A stretch of 64,000 nucleotides of DNA from Pseudarthrobacter naphthalenicus (GTDB lineage Bacteria; Actinomycetota; Actinomycetes; Actinomycetales; Micrococcaceae). Positions 52,125 to 61,730 of the stretch are shown here, piece by piece. The position numbers were made by a program, and so were the translations under genes. The notes under the pieces were generated by a model. The model was not told the DNA's origin, searched no databases, and saw only the letters and a program-made list of their open reading frames with translations. Where the stretch lies: assembly GCF_029076445.1 (NCBI RefSeq), contig NZ_JARESG010000002.1:124001-188000 (forward strand), written 5' to 3'. How positions within the stretch are numbered: position 1 is the stretch's first letter; the number at the start of each line of letters is the position of its first letter.

Positions 52125-53234
52125 ATGGACCCCCACCGCCGCACCGCCGTCAACGAGGCAGCCCCTCCCGGCAGGAACTTTTCCCCGGTCCCGGGGCAGG
52201 TGGAGCACCTCAACGGCCATCGCACCGCCGCCATGGATGCCGCGGAATTCCACGCCGCCAGCCGCCGTATCCTTGACTCGATCAACACCGTGATCGACGG
52301 GAAATCCGATGCCGCCAGGCTGGCCCTGACGGTGCTGCTTGCCCAGGGCCATCTCCTGCTGGAAGATGTGCCGGGCGTGGGCAAGACGTTGCTGGCCAAG
52401 AGCCTGGCCCGGACCATCGATTGCACGGTGAGCCGGATCCAGTTCACTCCCGACCTCCTGCCCTCGGACGTCACGGGGGTGTCCATCTACAACCAGTCAA
52501 CGCGCCAGTTCGAGTTCCGGCCCGGGGCCGTCTTCGCCAACATCGTCATCGGCGATGAGATCAACCGGGCCTCCGCAAAAACCCAGTCTGCGCTGCTGGA
52601 GTGCATGGAAGAGCACCAGGTCACGGTGGACGGAGACTCGTACAGGCTCGACGAACCGTTCATGGTGGTGGCCACGCAGAACCCCATTGAAATGGAAGGG
52701 ACCTATCCCCTCCCGGAGGCCCAACGGGACCGCTTCATGGCCCGGATCTCCATGGGCTACCCGGACAAGGATTCGGAAATCGAAATGCTGGAAACCCACC
52801 AGGCGAGCTCGCCGCTGGCGAAGTTGTCCGCGGTGGTGACCGCAGCGGATGTGGCGGCCATGATCGCCACCGTCCAGCAGGTCTATGTGTCCCAGGCGGT
52901 GAAGGAATACACCGTCTCCGTCGGCAGGGCCACGCGTGAGAGTCCCCTGCTCCGGCTGGGGGCGAGCCCGCGGTCCATGCTCCAGCTGCTCCGGGCCGCC
53001 AAAGCCACGGCGGCGCTGGACGGCCGTGACTTTGTGCTGCCCGACGACGTCGTGGGTATTGCGGAGTCGGTCCTGGCCCACCGCATCATCCTTGACCGCA
53101 AAGCCGCCGGGGCCGGTGAGACGCCGAACAGCGTTATCCGCGGCATCCTGTCCCGGCTGCCGGTCAGCCAGGATCCGGTGACCACTCCGGCCCGGTCCTC
53201 GGCCGCGCCGGCAGGATTGCGGCGGAACCACTAG
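52125..53234 (+). CDS. moxR: MoxR-type AAA+ ATPase
   Basis: This 369-residue protein has Walker A LLLEDVPGVGKTLLA, Walker B IVIGDEINRA, sensor MVVATQNPIEMEGTYPLPEAQRDRF and the MoxR lid region. MoxR ATPases act as chaperones in metal insertion or protein maturation. The gene is followed 12 bases later by the DUF58 gene, and then by a transglutaminase gene that overlaps it. This trio is a conserved operon. ATG 52125 follows GAAAGG; the open frame to 52050 is unlikely. Confidence 0.92.
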   Translation: MDPHRRTAVNEAAPPGRNFSPVPGQVEHLNGHRTAAMDAAEFHAASRRILDSINTVIDGKSDAARLALTVLLAQGHLLLEDVPGVGKTLLAKSLARTIDCTVSRIQFTPDLLPSDVTGVSIYNQSTRQFEFRPGAVFANIVIGDEINRASAKTQSALLECMEEHQVTVDGDSYRLDEPFMVVATQNPIEMEGTYPLPEAQRDRFMARISMGYPDKDSEIEMLETHQASSPLAKLSAVVTAADVAAMIATVQQVYVSQAVKEYTVSVGRATRESPLLRLGASPRSMLQLLRAAKATAALDGRDFVLPDDVVGIAESVLAHRIILDRKAAGAGETPNSVIRGILSRLPVSQDPVTTPARSSAAPAGLRRNH

Positions 53235-53246
53235 GCGGGATATCCC

Positions 53247-54680
53247 ATGGCGCTGCTCGATCGGTTTCCGCGGCATCTCTTCACCCATCGGGGGTGGGGG
53301 CTCCTTGCTGCGGGCGCCATCTCCCTGGCTGCAGCGCAGATCATGGGACGCCGGGACCTGCTGAGCCTGAGCGTGCTGCTGATCGTCCTGCCGCTCGTTG
53401 CCCTGGCGGGGATCAGGCTCGTGAAACCGCGTTTCCAGGTGTACCGGGAATTCCATCCCTCCCCGGTGGAGACCTCCGCGGCCACCACCGTCCGGCTCGC
53501 CGTGGCCCGGAGCGGCTCGGGCGGCGGGCGGGCCGTCATGGAGGAGAAGCTGCCCCCGCAGTTCGGCGAGTCCCCCGCCTTCCGCTTTCCGGCCCGGTCC
53601 GCCACCGGCGGGACAAGCAGGTACGAATACCACCTGCACTCCACACAACGCGGGCAATACCTGATCGGCCCCGTTACTGCCGAGTTCACCGACCCGTTCG
53701 GGCTCTCCCTGCACCGGCAGGCCATCGACGACGGCGACATCCTGACCGTCACGCCCGCCGCCGTCGAACTCCCCGTCACCGGGCTCGCGGGGGCCCGCGG
53801 CAACGACGGCATCACCGCCACCCGGACCCGCGCCAACCCCAGCGACGACGATGTCATGACGCGGGAATACCGCCCGGGTGATCCCATGCGGCGCGTCCAC
53901 TGGGCCGCCACCGCCCGCCACGGCGAACTCATGGTGCGGCAGGAGGAATCTGTCACGACGCCGGAAGCCACCATCATCCTGGATCAACGGTTTGGGGCCT
54001 TCTCCGGCGGAGCCGCGTCCGGATTCGGGGGAACGGCTCCCCGGGACAGCCATGAGATGGCCAGCAGCGGCACGTTCGAATGGGCCGTGGTGGCGGCCAT
54101 GTCCGTCTGTGCGCACCTGGCCGAGCGAAACTACGCCCTCCGAATGCTGGATCCCCGGGGCGAGCCGGCGTTCCTCCGCTCGCCGTCCGCACCGGAGCCC
54201 GATTCAGAGGAGTATTCGGGGACGTCCGGGCTTCAGGCCATCGCCGAAAGCCTTGCCGCCATCCGGATTTCCGGCCCGCACCACGCCGGGTGGGAACTGC
54301 ATACCGGCGGGGAGAAGCACGGTCCGAAGGTCCACGGCGGCCACGACCCGGACGTCTTCGGCGACCAGCTGATGGACAAACTATCGGCGCACCGGATGCG
54401 CGGGCCCATCATCGCCGTACTCGGCAGAACCTCACCCGAGGAGGCGAGGGCACTGGCGCAGGGGGCAGGCTACGGAGCAAACGCCTTCGCCATCATCGTG
54501 ACCGACCGGCCCGAAGATTCCGAGGACGCCCTGGAAACGCTGCGCCGGGGCGGCTGGCGGGCTGTTGCGGTGCCTGCGACGGCGGCCGTCCCCGTGGCCT
54601 GGAGCAGCTTTGACCAGGACGGCGCGGCGCCCGCCACGGCAGCGGCCGACGTCCGCCGCGGAGCGGGGGTGGGGCGGTGA
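53247..54680 (+). CDS. DUF58-domain membrane protein
   Basis: This 477-residue protein begins with two hydrophobic segments (LLAAGAISLAAAQIM and LLSLSVLLIVLPLVALAGI). It then has an immunoglobulin-like beta region and the DUF58 core (MTREYRPGDPMRRVHWAATARHGELMVRQEE). It lies between moxR and the transglutaminase gene and overlaps the latter by four bases. Its role in peptidoglycan or surface-protein processing is suggested by context only. Confidence 0.88.
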   Translation: MALLDRFPRHLFTHRGWGLLAAGAISLAAAQIMGRRDLLSLSVLLIVLPLVALAGIRLVKPRFQVYREFHPSPVETSAATTVRLAVARSGSGGGRAVMEEKLPPQFGESPAFRFPARSATGGTSRYEYHLHSTQRGQYLIGPVTAEFTDPFGLSLHRQAIDDGDILTVTPAAVELPVTGLAGARGNDGITATRTRANPSDDDVMTREYRPGDPMRRVHWAATARHGELMVRQEESVTTPEATIILDQRFGAFSGGAASGFGGTAPRDSHEMASSGTFEWAVVAAMSVCAHLAERNYALRMLDPRGEPAFLRSPSAPEPDSEEYSGTSGLQAIAESLAAIRISGPHHAGWELHTGGEKHGPKVHGGHDPDVFGDQLMDKLSAHRMRGPIIAVLGRTSPEEARALAQGAGYGANAFAIIVTDRPEDSEDALETLRRGGWRAVAVPATAAVPVAWSSFDQDGAAPATAAADVRRGAGVGR

Positions 54681-57208
54681 CGCTGGCACCTGAACGCGAA
54701 TCCTCCCGGGAGCCGCGGGCTGCTGCCGGCCGCGGGCGCACCGCGCCGGACAGCCACGGGCAGCGACCTATACGGGTCCGGGTCGGTGCGTACCCGTGGG
54801 CCATGGCCGGAGCGGTCGCCCTGTCCGTTGCCGGGGCAGCTTTGTCCCTCAACGGTGTCCTGCGCGGGTGGGCCTGGTACCTGCCTGTCCTGACGACGGT
54901 GGCGGTGGTTTGCCTGACCCTCGCCGTGCTTCGCGCCCTGCGCGCCCAGCCGCTCCTGGTGGCGGTGGGCGGCTTTGCATCCCTGATTGCCGTCCTCACT
55001 CTGACTTTCTTCCGCAGCACGGGCCTGGCGGGCTTCATCCCCTCCGGGGCGACCCTGACAGAACTGGGCAGGTTCATCCGCCGCGCCAGCGAGACGGTCC
55101 TCGCCGAGAGTGCGCCGGTGGCCCCGAACGCCGGGATCGTCATGGTCACGTGCGCCGTCCTGGGCTTGGCGGTCATCCTCATTGATGCGTTGGCGGTCCC
55201 CCTCGGCATGCCGGCCACCACCGGCCTGGGCCTGCTCGCCATCATGGTGGTTCCTGCCCTGGTGAAGCCGCAGAGCGTGGGGTTGTGGGGTTTCGGCGCC
55301 GCGGCCGTCGGCTACTTGCTGATCCTGGGGTGCAGCCAATGGTTTGGCCCCGATTCACGCATCCCGACCGACAGCGGAAGGGCACCCGGGCATCTGCGGC
55401 GGGCCGTCCTGACAGGCACCGTAGCCCTGGTGGCCGCGCTCGCGGTTCCGCTGGCGATTCCGGGCTTCGATCAGGGGACCTTCCCGCAAGGCTCCCGGCT
55501 TAACCCGTGGGGCGCCGGCACGGGCCTGAACCCCATGATCACCCTGGGCAACAGTCTGCGGACCCCGGCCGGCACGGGCCGGATCACCTATGCCACGAGC
55601 GCCTCCGGGCCGGTGTACCTCCGGTCAGTCACGGTGGACAATTTCGACGGCGAAACCTGGGGACCGGACGACCGGGACGCAGAGCGGCGTCCCCTCTCCG
55701 GCCTGATCCAGACCGGCTACGACGTCACCGCGCCGCAGCAGCGGCAGGTCACCGTCGTGGAGACGGGCACGTTTACCAGCCCCTACCTGCCGTTGCCGTA
55801 TGCGCCGCAATCAGTCCGCGGCCTCAACGGGTCCTGGACCTGGGATCCTGCCACGCTGACCGTGAAAGGGCTCAACACCAACACCCGGGCCCAGCAATAT
55901 ATTGTGGCGTCCTCCGCACCCGTACTTACGGCTGACATGCTCCGGCAGTCATCCCGGGAAGTGCGCGGCATCCCGGCGGAATTCACCAGGATTCCTGACG
56001 GCGTGCCGGACATTGTCCGCCGGACAGCCGATGCGGTGACGGGTTCCACCGACAACGAGTACGCCAAGGCGATGGCCATCCAGAACTACCTGCGCTCGGG
56101 AGAGTTCACGTATTCCCTGCAGTCCCCGGTCCAAGGCGGTTACGACGGTAACGGGTTGTCGGTGCTGGCCGATTTCCTCACCCAAAAAAGCGGCTACTGC
56201 ATCCATTTTGCCTCCGCCATGGCCGTGATGGCCCGGCTGGAAGGCATTCCCAGCCGTATCGCCGTCGGCTACGCACCGGGGCGGGCTACTGGAGCCAGCG
56301 TCTCTGTCGCCGGGCAGGGGGCCCTCCCGGAATTCGAAGTGGACGCCCGCGACGCCCATGCGTGGCCGGAACTCTACTTCCAAGGATTGGGCTGGGTGCC
56401 CTTCGAGCCCACCCCATCACGCGGAGTGGTGCCTGCGTATGCCACTGAGCCGGTCAGCCCCGCGTCGCCCGACCTCATTGAAAACAACAACGACCTGCTC
56501 GCAAACGCGACAGTTCCGGCACCGACGCCCAGCGTTGCGCCGGCGCCTGCTCCGGATGCCAACGCCGGCAGCCTCGAACACTGGCTCCTGCCGTGGCTGC
56601 CGGGCGTGGCGGGCGTGCTGGGGCTGCTCCTGGTCCTGGCATCGCCCCGGCTGGTTCGTATGGGGATCCGCTCCCGGCGTATCCAGCGGCCGGGCCCGGA
56701 CACGGGGGATGCGATTCCGCTGGCATGGGCTGAACTCCGCGATCTCGGCACCGACTACGGCCTGCCGCCGCAGGCGAGCGAAACGGCCCGGGCCTATTCC
56801 GCGCGCCTGCGCCGTTCCGCGCTGCTTGGGGAACCCGGTGGGATGGAGGACCAGGCTCACCAAGCCGTGCTGACGCTGACCGCAGACTTTGAACGCCGCA
56901 ACTACGGCCGCCCGGGCAACCCCGCCGTCGCTGCAGGGGAAGCCGCTGCAGAGAAAGTCGCTGCAGGGAAACCGGAGCGGATTGCACCCCGGATTTCGGC
57001 CGTGGAGCAGTCGCTGCGGGAGAACGCCCCGCTCGGCAGGCGCTTGCGGGCCACCTGGCTCCCGGCATCGGTCCTGGGGAGTTGGGCCCGGCTCCTGGCC
57101 ACTCCGTTCCGGGGGATCAGGACACCGGCACGCCGGGCGGTCACGCACGCCGCCCGCTTCCGGTCCAGGGCGCGCACCGGCTTGTTCCGTCCCCGCCGCG
57201 GCCAGTGA
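54677..57208 (+). CDS. TgpA-like transglutaminase with N-terminal membrane domain
   Basis: This 843-residue protein has about six N-terminal membrane helices (residues about 38-270), a transglutaminase core with the catalytic Cys in SGYCIHFASAMAVMARLEGIPSR and His/Asp in EVDARDAHAWPELYF, a further membrane helix near residue 645, and a cytoplasmic C-terminal DUF4129-like tail (LRDLGTDYGLPPQASETARAYSARL). TgpA-like enzymes act at the cell surface. Short direct repeats (CGCTGCAG three times around 56930-56965) encode Ala/Glu/Lys-rich residues in the tail. The start is GTG, overlapping the DUF58 gene by four bases. It converges on gabD. Confidence 0.9.
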   Translation: MTLAPERESSREPRAAAGRGRTAPDSHGQRPIRVRVGAYPWAMAGAVALSVAGAALSLNGVLRGWAWYLPVLTTVAVVCLTLAVLRALRAQPLLVAVGGFASLIAVLTLTFFRSTGLAGFIPSGATLTELGRFIRRASETVLAESAPVAPNAGIVMVTCAVLGLAVILIDALAVPLGMPATTGLGLLAIMVVPALVKPQSVGLWGFGAAAVGYLLILGCSQWFGPDSRIPTDSGRAPGHLRRAVLTGTVALVAALAVPLAIPGFDQGTFPQGSRLNPWGAGTGLNPMITLGNSLRTPAGTGRITYATSASGPVYLRSVTVDNFDGETWGPDDRDAERRPLSGLIQTGYDVTAPQQRQVTVVETGTFTSPYLPLPYAPQSVRGLNGSWTWDPATLTVKGLNTNTRAQQYIVASSAPVLTADMLRQSSREVRGIPAEFTRIPDGVPDIVRRTADAVTGSTDNEYAKAMAIQNYLRSGEFTYSLQSPVQGGYDGNGLSVLADFLTQKSGYCIHFASAMAVMARLEGIPSRIAVGYAPGRATGASVSVAGQGALPEFEVDARDAHAWPELYFQGLGWVPFEPTPSRGVVPAYATEPVSPASPDLIENNNDLLANATVPAPTPSVAPAPAPDANAGSLEHWLLPWLPGVAGVLGLLLVLASPRLVRMGIRSRRIQRPGPDTGDAIPLAWAELRDLGTDYGLPPQASETARAYSARLRRSALLGEPGGMEDQAHQAVLTLTADFERRNYGRPGNPAVAAGEAAAEKVAAGKPERIAPRISAVEQSLRENAPLGRRLRATWLPASVLGSWARLLATPFRGIRTPARRAVTHAARFRSRARTGLFRPRRGQ

Positions 57209-57210
57209 CC

Positions 57211-58710
57211 TCAGCCGGCGTAAGGGTCGGCGATCCCGATGTACTGGGTGTAGAGGTATTCCTCGATGCCTTCCAGGCCACCTTCGCGTCCCAGCCCGGA
57301 CTGCTTGACGCCGCCGAACGGTGCTGCCGCGTTGGAGATGACTCCGGCGTTGAGGCCAAGCATGCCGGTTTCCAGGCGTTCGCCCATCCGGATACCGCGG
57401 TTCAGATCCTTTGTGAAGACGTAGGCCACGAGTCCGTATTCGGTGTTGTTGGCGAGCCGGACGGCCTCTTCTTCCGTGCTGAAGGTGGTGATGGGTGCGA
57501 CGGGCCCAAAAATCTCCTCGGACAGGATCCGGGTGCCTTCGGCGACGCCGGTCAGGATGGTGGGCTGATAGAAGTAGCCCGGACCCTCTGCTGCGGCACC
57601 GCCGATGACGGCCTTGGCTCCGGCCGCCAGGGCGTCGGTGACGAGTTCATGGACCTTGTCCCGGCTCTTGGCATCAATCAGCGGACCCACCTTGGATTCG
57701 GGCTCGGTGCCGCGGGCGGTGGTCATGTCACGCATTTTTTCGGCGAACTTCCCGGCGAATTCATCCGCCACCGATTCGTGCACGATGAACCGGTTAGCCG
57801 CGGTGCAGGCCTCACCCATGTTGCGCAGCTTGGCCGCCATGGCCCCGGTAACGGCGGCATCCAGGTCGGCGTCCTCGAACACCACAAACGGGGCGTTCCC
57901 GCCCAGCTCCATGGACGTCCGCAGCACGGTTTCCGAGGCGTCCGCCAGAAGGCTGCGTCCCACCTCGGTGGATCCGGTGAACGAGAGTTTGCGCAGCCGC
58001 TGGTCCTTGATCAGCGGGCCGGTGGTGGCACCGGCAGCGGATGTCGGGATGACGTTCAGGACGCCGGCAGGGAGGCCGGCTTCCATCATGACGGCAGCGA
58101 ACAGCTGGGATGTCAGCGGCGTCAGTTTGGCGGACTTCAGCACCATGGTGCAGCCGGCGGCCACAGCGGGGGCGATCTTGCGGGTGGCCATCGCCAGCGG
58201 GAAGTTCCAGGGGGTGATCAGCAGGCAGGGTCCCACCGGCTTCTTGGTCACCAGGAGCCGGGACTTCCCGTCCGGCGAGACCGAGTAGCGGCCGAATGCG
58301 CGTACCGCTTCCTCGGAGAACCAGCGCAGGAACTCCGACCCGTAGGTCACTTCACCCCGGGCCTCAGCCAGCGGCTTGCCCATCTCCAAGGTCATCAGCA
58401 GCGCGAAATCCTCGGCCCGCTCCGTTACCAGTTCAAACGCCCGGCGCAGTATTTCGCCGCGTTCGCGGGCCGGCACCTTCGCCCAGGACTCCTGGGCGGC
58501 CGCGGCGGCGTCCAAAGCCGCCATGCCGTCCTCGGGGCCGGCGTCGGCGATGCTCACCAGCACTTTCCCGGTGGCCGGATCTTCGACGTCGAACGTCTTT
58601 CCCGAAGCAGCCGGACGCCACTCACCGTTGATGAGCAGGCCGGTAGGAACGGAAGCCAGCAGCCCGCTCTCGCGGTCGGCAGTAATTGCAGTCTGGGCAG
58701 TGACGGTCAC
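57211..58710 (-). CDS. gabD: NAD(P)-dependent succinate-semialdehyde dehydrogenase (GabD type)
   Basis: This 499-residue aldehyde dehydrogenase has LLINGEWRPAASGKTF, ITPWNFPLAMATRK, the cofactor loop LSFTGSTEVGRSL, the ELGGNAPFVVFEDADLD loop with the catalytic Glu, and the catalytic Cys region NMGEACTAANRF. It oxidises succinate semialdehyde to succinate in the GABA route. The GTG start precedes a short variable leader. It converges on the transglutaminase gene with 2 bases between the stops. The 284 bases upstream hold a short tandem repeat, no gene. Confidence 0.93.
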   Translation of the reverse strand: MTVTAQTAITADRESGLLASVPTGLLINGEWRPAASGKTFDVEDPATGKVLVSIADAGPEDGMAALDAAAAAQESWAKVPARERGEILRRAFELVTERAEDFALLMTLEMGKPLAEARGEVTYGSEFLRWFSEEAVRAFGRYSVSPDGKSRLLVTKKPVGPCLLITPWNFPLAMATRKIAPAVAAGCTMVLKSAKLTPLTSQLFAAVMMEAGLPAGVLNVIPTSAAGATTGPLIKDQRLRKLSFTGSTEVGRSLLADASETVLRTSMELGGNAPFVVFEDADLDAAVTGAMAAKLRNMGEACTAANRFIVHESVADEFAGKFAEKMRDMTTARGTEPESKVGPLIDAKSRDKVHELVTDALAAGAKAVIGGAAAEGPGYFYQPTILTGVAEGTRILSEEIFGPVAPITTFSTEEEAVRLANNTEYGLVAYVFTKDLNRGIRMGERLETGMLGLNAGVISNAAAPFGGVKQSGLGREGGLEGIEEYLYTQYIGIADPYAG

Positions 58711-58994
58711 GGTGACTCCCTCGTCGGTAAGAATGGCTGCCGCGCGGGTCCGTGGGCGGCCCCCCTCGCGGCTAATTCCCTTTCACAGTACTGCTGCCCC
58801 GGACGGAGGGTCTACGCCTGAATGCACCACCTGCGGGGCCTTGGGGTGTGCACCTGCACAACGTCATCCCCAGGCATGTGTCGCCCCCGGGGATGTGTCG
58901 CCCCGGGGATGTTCGGTGTCTCGCGGGCCGCCCCTGCCCGTCCTGGCCTGGAAACAGCCGTCCCTGTCCGGGGGCACTCACTTCCGCGTCTCGG
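58711..58994. other. Non-coding gap upstream of gabD with a short tandem repeat
   Basis: No gene is visible. The unit ATGTGTCGCCCC(C)GGGG occurs twice in direct order at 58876-58908; each copy contains CCCCGGGG, so it also forms small palindromes. It lies 170-200 bases upstream of the gabD GTG and could also be in the 3' region of rsmI. Confidence 0.4.
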
Positions 58995-59933
58995 CTAGCG
59001 CGCCGCCAGCACGGCAGAGTACAGCTCGCGCTTACTGACGCGCACGTCCTCAGCAACGGCAGCCACTGCTTCCTTGAGCCTGATGCCCTGGGCCATCAAC
59101 GCGTTGACGGCTGCTACGTGATCCTCCGGTGTGCCGGGCGCCTGCTCGGGTGCGCCGCCCAGCACCACCGCGATCTCGCCCCGGACCTCATTGCTCTCCG
59201 CCCAGAGCAGCAGGTCCCCCACGGTGCCGCGGATGACTTCTTCGTAGGTCTTGGTCAGTTCGCGGCAGACGGCGATCCGCCGCTCCGATCCGAAGCGTTC
59301 CCGGAGCGCCCTGAGCATCGGCTCCAGCCGGTGCGGTGCCTCGAAGAAAACCATGGTGCGGCGCTCCGCGGCCAAATCGGCAAGCCGAGACGCGCGCTCC
59401 CCCGCCTTCCTGGGCAGGAAGCCCTCGAAGCAGAAACGATCCGTGGGAAGGCCGGACAGCGCCAGGGCCGTCAGGACCGCAGAAGGCCCCGGGACGGCAG
59501 TCACAGTCAGGCCGGCAGCCACGGCCCCTTCCACCAGGCGGAAACCGGGATCGGACACGGACGGCATTCCAGCGTCCGTCACCATGACCAGGGTTTTGCC
59601 GGCGCGCACCTGCTCCAGCAGTTCAGCTGTTTTAGTGGCCTCGTTGTGCTCGTGGTAGCTGATCACCCGGCCGGTAACGTTAACGCCAAGGCTCTGGACC
59701 AGGCGGTGCAGCCGCCTGGTGTCCTCGGCCGCCACGATGTCCGCCGTGCCCAGCAGGTCGATCAGGCGGGCGGAGGCGTCGCCGGTATTACCGATCGGGG
59801 TGGCCGCCAGGATGATCCGTCCCGGCCCCGCAGCCGGCGAGGTCCGGGAAACATTCGAATCCTCAGGGTTCGAATCTTCAGGGTTCGAATCGGCAGGGCT
59901 GGAATCGGCGAAGGTACTGGGGTTAGGGTCCAC
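58995..59933 (-). CDS. rsmI: 16S rRNA (cytidine-1402-2'-O)-methyltransferase RsmI
   Basis: This 312-residue tetrapyrrole-methylase-fold enzyme has IILAATPIGNTGDASARL, AAEDTRRL, TDAGMPSVSDPGFRLV, AVPGPSAVLTALALSGLPTDRF and FFEAPHRL. It methylates C1402 in 16S rRNA. Its N-terminus carries an unusual Asp-Ser-Asn-Pro-Glu repeat encoded by a 15-base tandem repeat. It diverges from the O-mannosyltransferase gene with 46 bases between the starts. Confidence 0.94.
   Translation of the reverse strand: MDPNPSTFADSSPADSNPEDSNPEDSNVSRTSPAAGPGRIILAATPIGNTGDASARLIDLLGTADIVAAEDTRRLHRLVQSLGVNVTGRVISYHEHNEATKTAELLEQVRAGKTLVMVTDAGMPSVSDPGFRLVEGAVAAGLTVTAVPGPSAVLTALALSGLPTDRFCFEGFLPRKAGERASRLADLAAERRTMVFFEAPHRLEPMLRALRERFGSERRIAVCRELTKTYEEVIRGTVGDLLLWAESNEVRGEIAVVLGGAPEQAPGTPEDHVAAVNALMAQGIRLKEAVAAVAEDVRVSKRELYSAVLAAR
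59854..59913 (-). repeat. Tandem 15-base repeats in the rsmI 5' end
   Basis: On the plus strand, TTCGAATCCTCAGGG, TTCGAATCTTCAGGG and TTCGAATCGGCAGGG follow each other directly, then a degenerate fourth unit. They encode the DSNPE-type pentapeptides at the RsmI N-terminus. The motif resembles a tRNA T-arm only by chance. Confidence 0.8.
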
Positions 59934-59979
59934 CCCATCAGCCTACTGCTGGCCGGGGAAGCAGGCGGCAAAAGGTAGC

Positions 59980-61662
59980 ATGGGGCTCGTGACCCAGACC
60001 TCGATGCGGCCTGCCGAGGCCGGAGACACCGCTCCCCCTGCCGGCCGCCCGTGGATCGCCCGTCCAGCAGAGGCATTTTCCGCCGCAGCCCTCCGCGGCC
60101 GCCTCATCGGCAGCATCCGGAGCTGGCGTGATTACCCGCCCTCGCTGCGCCTGTGGTTCTGGCTGGTTCCCGCCCTGACCACCGTGGTGGGCGGGATCCT
60201 CCGGTTTGTGCGTCTGGACAACCCCCACAGCCTGGTCTTCGACGAAACGTATTACGTCAAGGACGCCTACTCCTACCTCGTCAGCGGATATGAACGGACG
60301 TGGCCGGACAAAGCCAACGATTCCTTTAACGCCGGTAACCCGGACATTCTGCTGAACAGTCCGGAATACGTGGTCCATCCCCCCGTGGGCAAATGGATGA
60401 TCGCCGCGGGTATGTGGCTCTTCGGCCCGGACAATCCGTTTGGCTGGCGGTTCAGCGCCGCACTGACGGGTACCCTGTCCGTCCTCCTCCTGACGCTCAT
60501 TGCGCTGAAACTGTTCCGTTCCCTGCCACTGGCCGCGGCGGCGGGTCTCCTGCTCGCCGTCGACGGTCACCACCTGGTCATGTCCCGGACCTCGCTGCTG
60601 GACATCTTCCTGATGTTCTGGGTCCTTGCCGCCTTCGGCGCCCTGCTGCTGGACCGCGACGACGGGCGGCGGCGCCTCGCTGACCGGCTGGCACGGCTGG
60701 CAGCGGGTTCGACGACGGGCCGCCCGTCGGGTGCCCAACTGCTGGCGGGGCCGTGGCCGGGGATCCGCTGGTGGCGTGTCACCGCCGGCGTCTGCATGGG
60801 CCTCGCCGTTGGTACCAAATGGTCCGGCCTGTTTTTTCTGGCCGGGTTCGGCCTCCTCACCGTCCTTTGGGATCTGAATGCACGCCGTGTGGCAGGCATC
60901 CGTGGCTGGATCACCGGCGGAATCATCAAGGACGGGCTGCCGGCCTTCGCGAGCATGGTGCCGGTGGCCGCCCTCGTGTACACGGCAACATGGACCGGCT
61001 GGTTCCGTTCCCAGGATGCCTACTTCCGTCACTGGGCCGAGGCCAATCCCTCCCCGATGTGGGGCTGGGTGCCCGACTCACTCCGCTCGCTGGCGCACTA
61101 CCACCTGGAGGCCTACAAGTTCCATCAGGGGCTGGGCTCCGAGCATCCCTACGAGGCCAGCGCCTGGAGCTGGCTGGTGATGGGCCGGCCCACCTCGTTT
61201 TACTACCAGCAGTCGGGACCCGAAGCGCTGGATTGCCATGCGGCCCGCTGCGCATCAGCCATCCTCTCCGTCGGAAACCCCCTGATCTGGTGGAGTGCCG
61301 CCATCTCCCTGGTGGTCCTGCTCTTTTGGTGGGCCGGCCGCCGGGACTGGCGTGCAGGGGCTGTCCTTGCCGGCGTCGGGGCGGGGTATCTGCCGTGGTT
61401 CCTGTATCCGGAACGCACCATGTTCTTCTTCTACGCCGTCTCGTTTGAGCCGTTCCTGATCCTGTCCTTGGTCTATTGCCTGGGCCTGGTTCTGGGCCGG
61501 GAGGGCGACCCGTTGTGGCGTCGGCGCTCCGGCCTGTACCTGCTGGCCCTCTTCGTTGCCGCTGCGGTGCTGTTGTCCGCCTTTTTCTACCCCTTGTGGA
61601 CTGCCGAGACCATCTCCTATGAGGAATGGCGGTACAGAATGTGGATGCCATCGTGGATCTAA
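59980..61662 (+). CDS. Protein O-mannosyltransferase (Pmt family, GT39)
   Basis: This is a 560-residue integral membrane protein with about ten or eleven helices. The catalytic DE motif is in LVFDETYYVKDAYSYLVSGYE in the first extracytoplasmic loop, and HPPVGKWMIAAGMWLFG follows. GT39 enzymes transfer mannose from polyprenyl-phosphate-mannose to secreted proteins. ATG 59980 follows AAAGG; GTG 59989 is also possible. The open frame to 59719 lies in rsmI and is rejected. The acyl-CoA ligase starts 68 bases after its stop. Confidence 0.9.
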   Translation: MGLVTQTSMRPAEAGDTAPPAGRPWIARPAEAFSAAALRGRLIGSIRSWRDYPPSLRLWFWLVPALTTVVGGILRFVRLDNPHSLVFDETYYVKDAYSYLVSGYERTWPDKANDSFNAGNPDILLNSPEYVVHPPVGKWMIAAGMWLFGPDNPFGWRFSAALTGTLSVLLLTLIALKLFRSLPLAAAAGLLLAVDGHHLVMSRTSLLDIFLMFWVLAAFGALLLDRDDGRRRLADRLARLAAGSTTGRPSGAQLLAGPWPGIRWWRVTAGVCMGLAVGTKWSGLFFLAGFGLLTVLWDLNARRVAGIRGWITGGIIKDGLPAFASMVPVAALVYTATWTGWFRSQDAYFRHWAEANPSPMWGWVPDSLRSLAHYHLEAYKFHQGLGSEHPYEASAWSWLVMGRPTSFYYQQSGPEALDCHAARCASAILSVGNPLIWWSAAISLVVLLFWWAGRRDWRAGAVLAGVGAGYLPWFLYPERTMFFFYAVSFEPFLILSLVYCLGLVLGREGDPLWRRRSGLYLLALFVAAAVLLSAFFYPLWTAETISYEEWRYRMWMPSWI

Positions 61663-61730
61663 GGCAGGATGGCATCAGACCCTCGAATGAGCCGCGCGCC
61701 GCGGAACGGCTGCGGAACGGAGACGCCCCC

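Noticed and set aside
52497-54116. 539-codon open frame antisense to moxR and the DUF58 gene
   Set aside because: Both overlapped genes are well supported. The antisense frame has typical shadow composition.
59854-59913. tRNA T-arm-like GGTTCGAATC in the rsmI 5' end
   Set aside because: It belongs to a tandem 15-base repeat inside a coding region, and no acceptor or anticodon arm exists around it.
59719-59979. N-terminal extension of the O-mannosyltransferase
   Set aside because: It lies antisense to rsmI, including its repeats, and is not hydrophobic or conserved.
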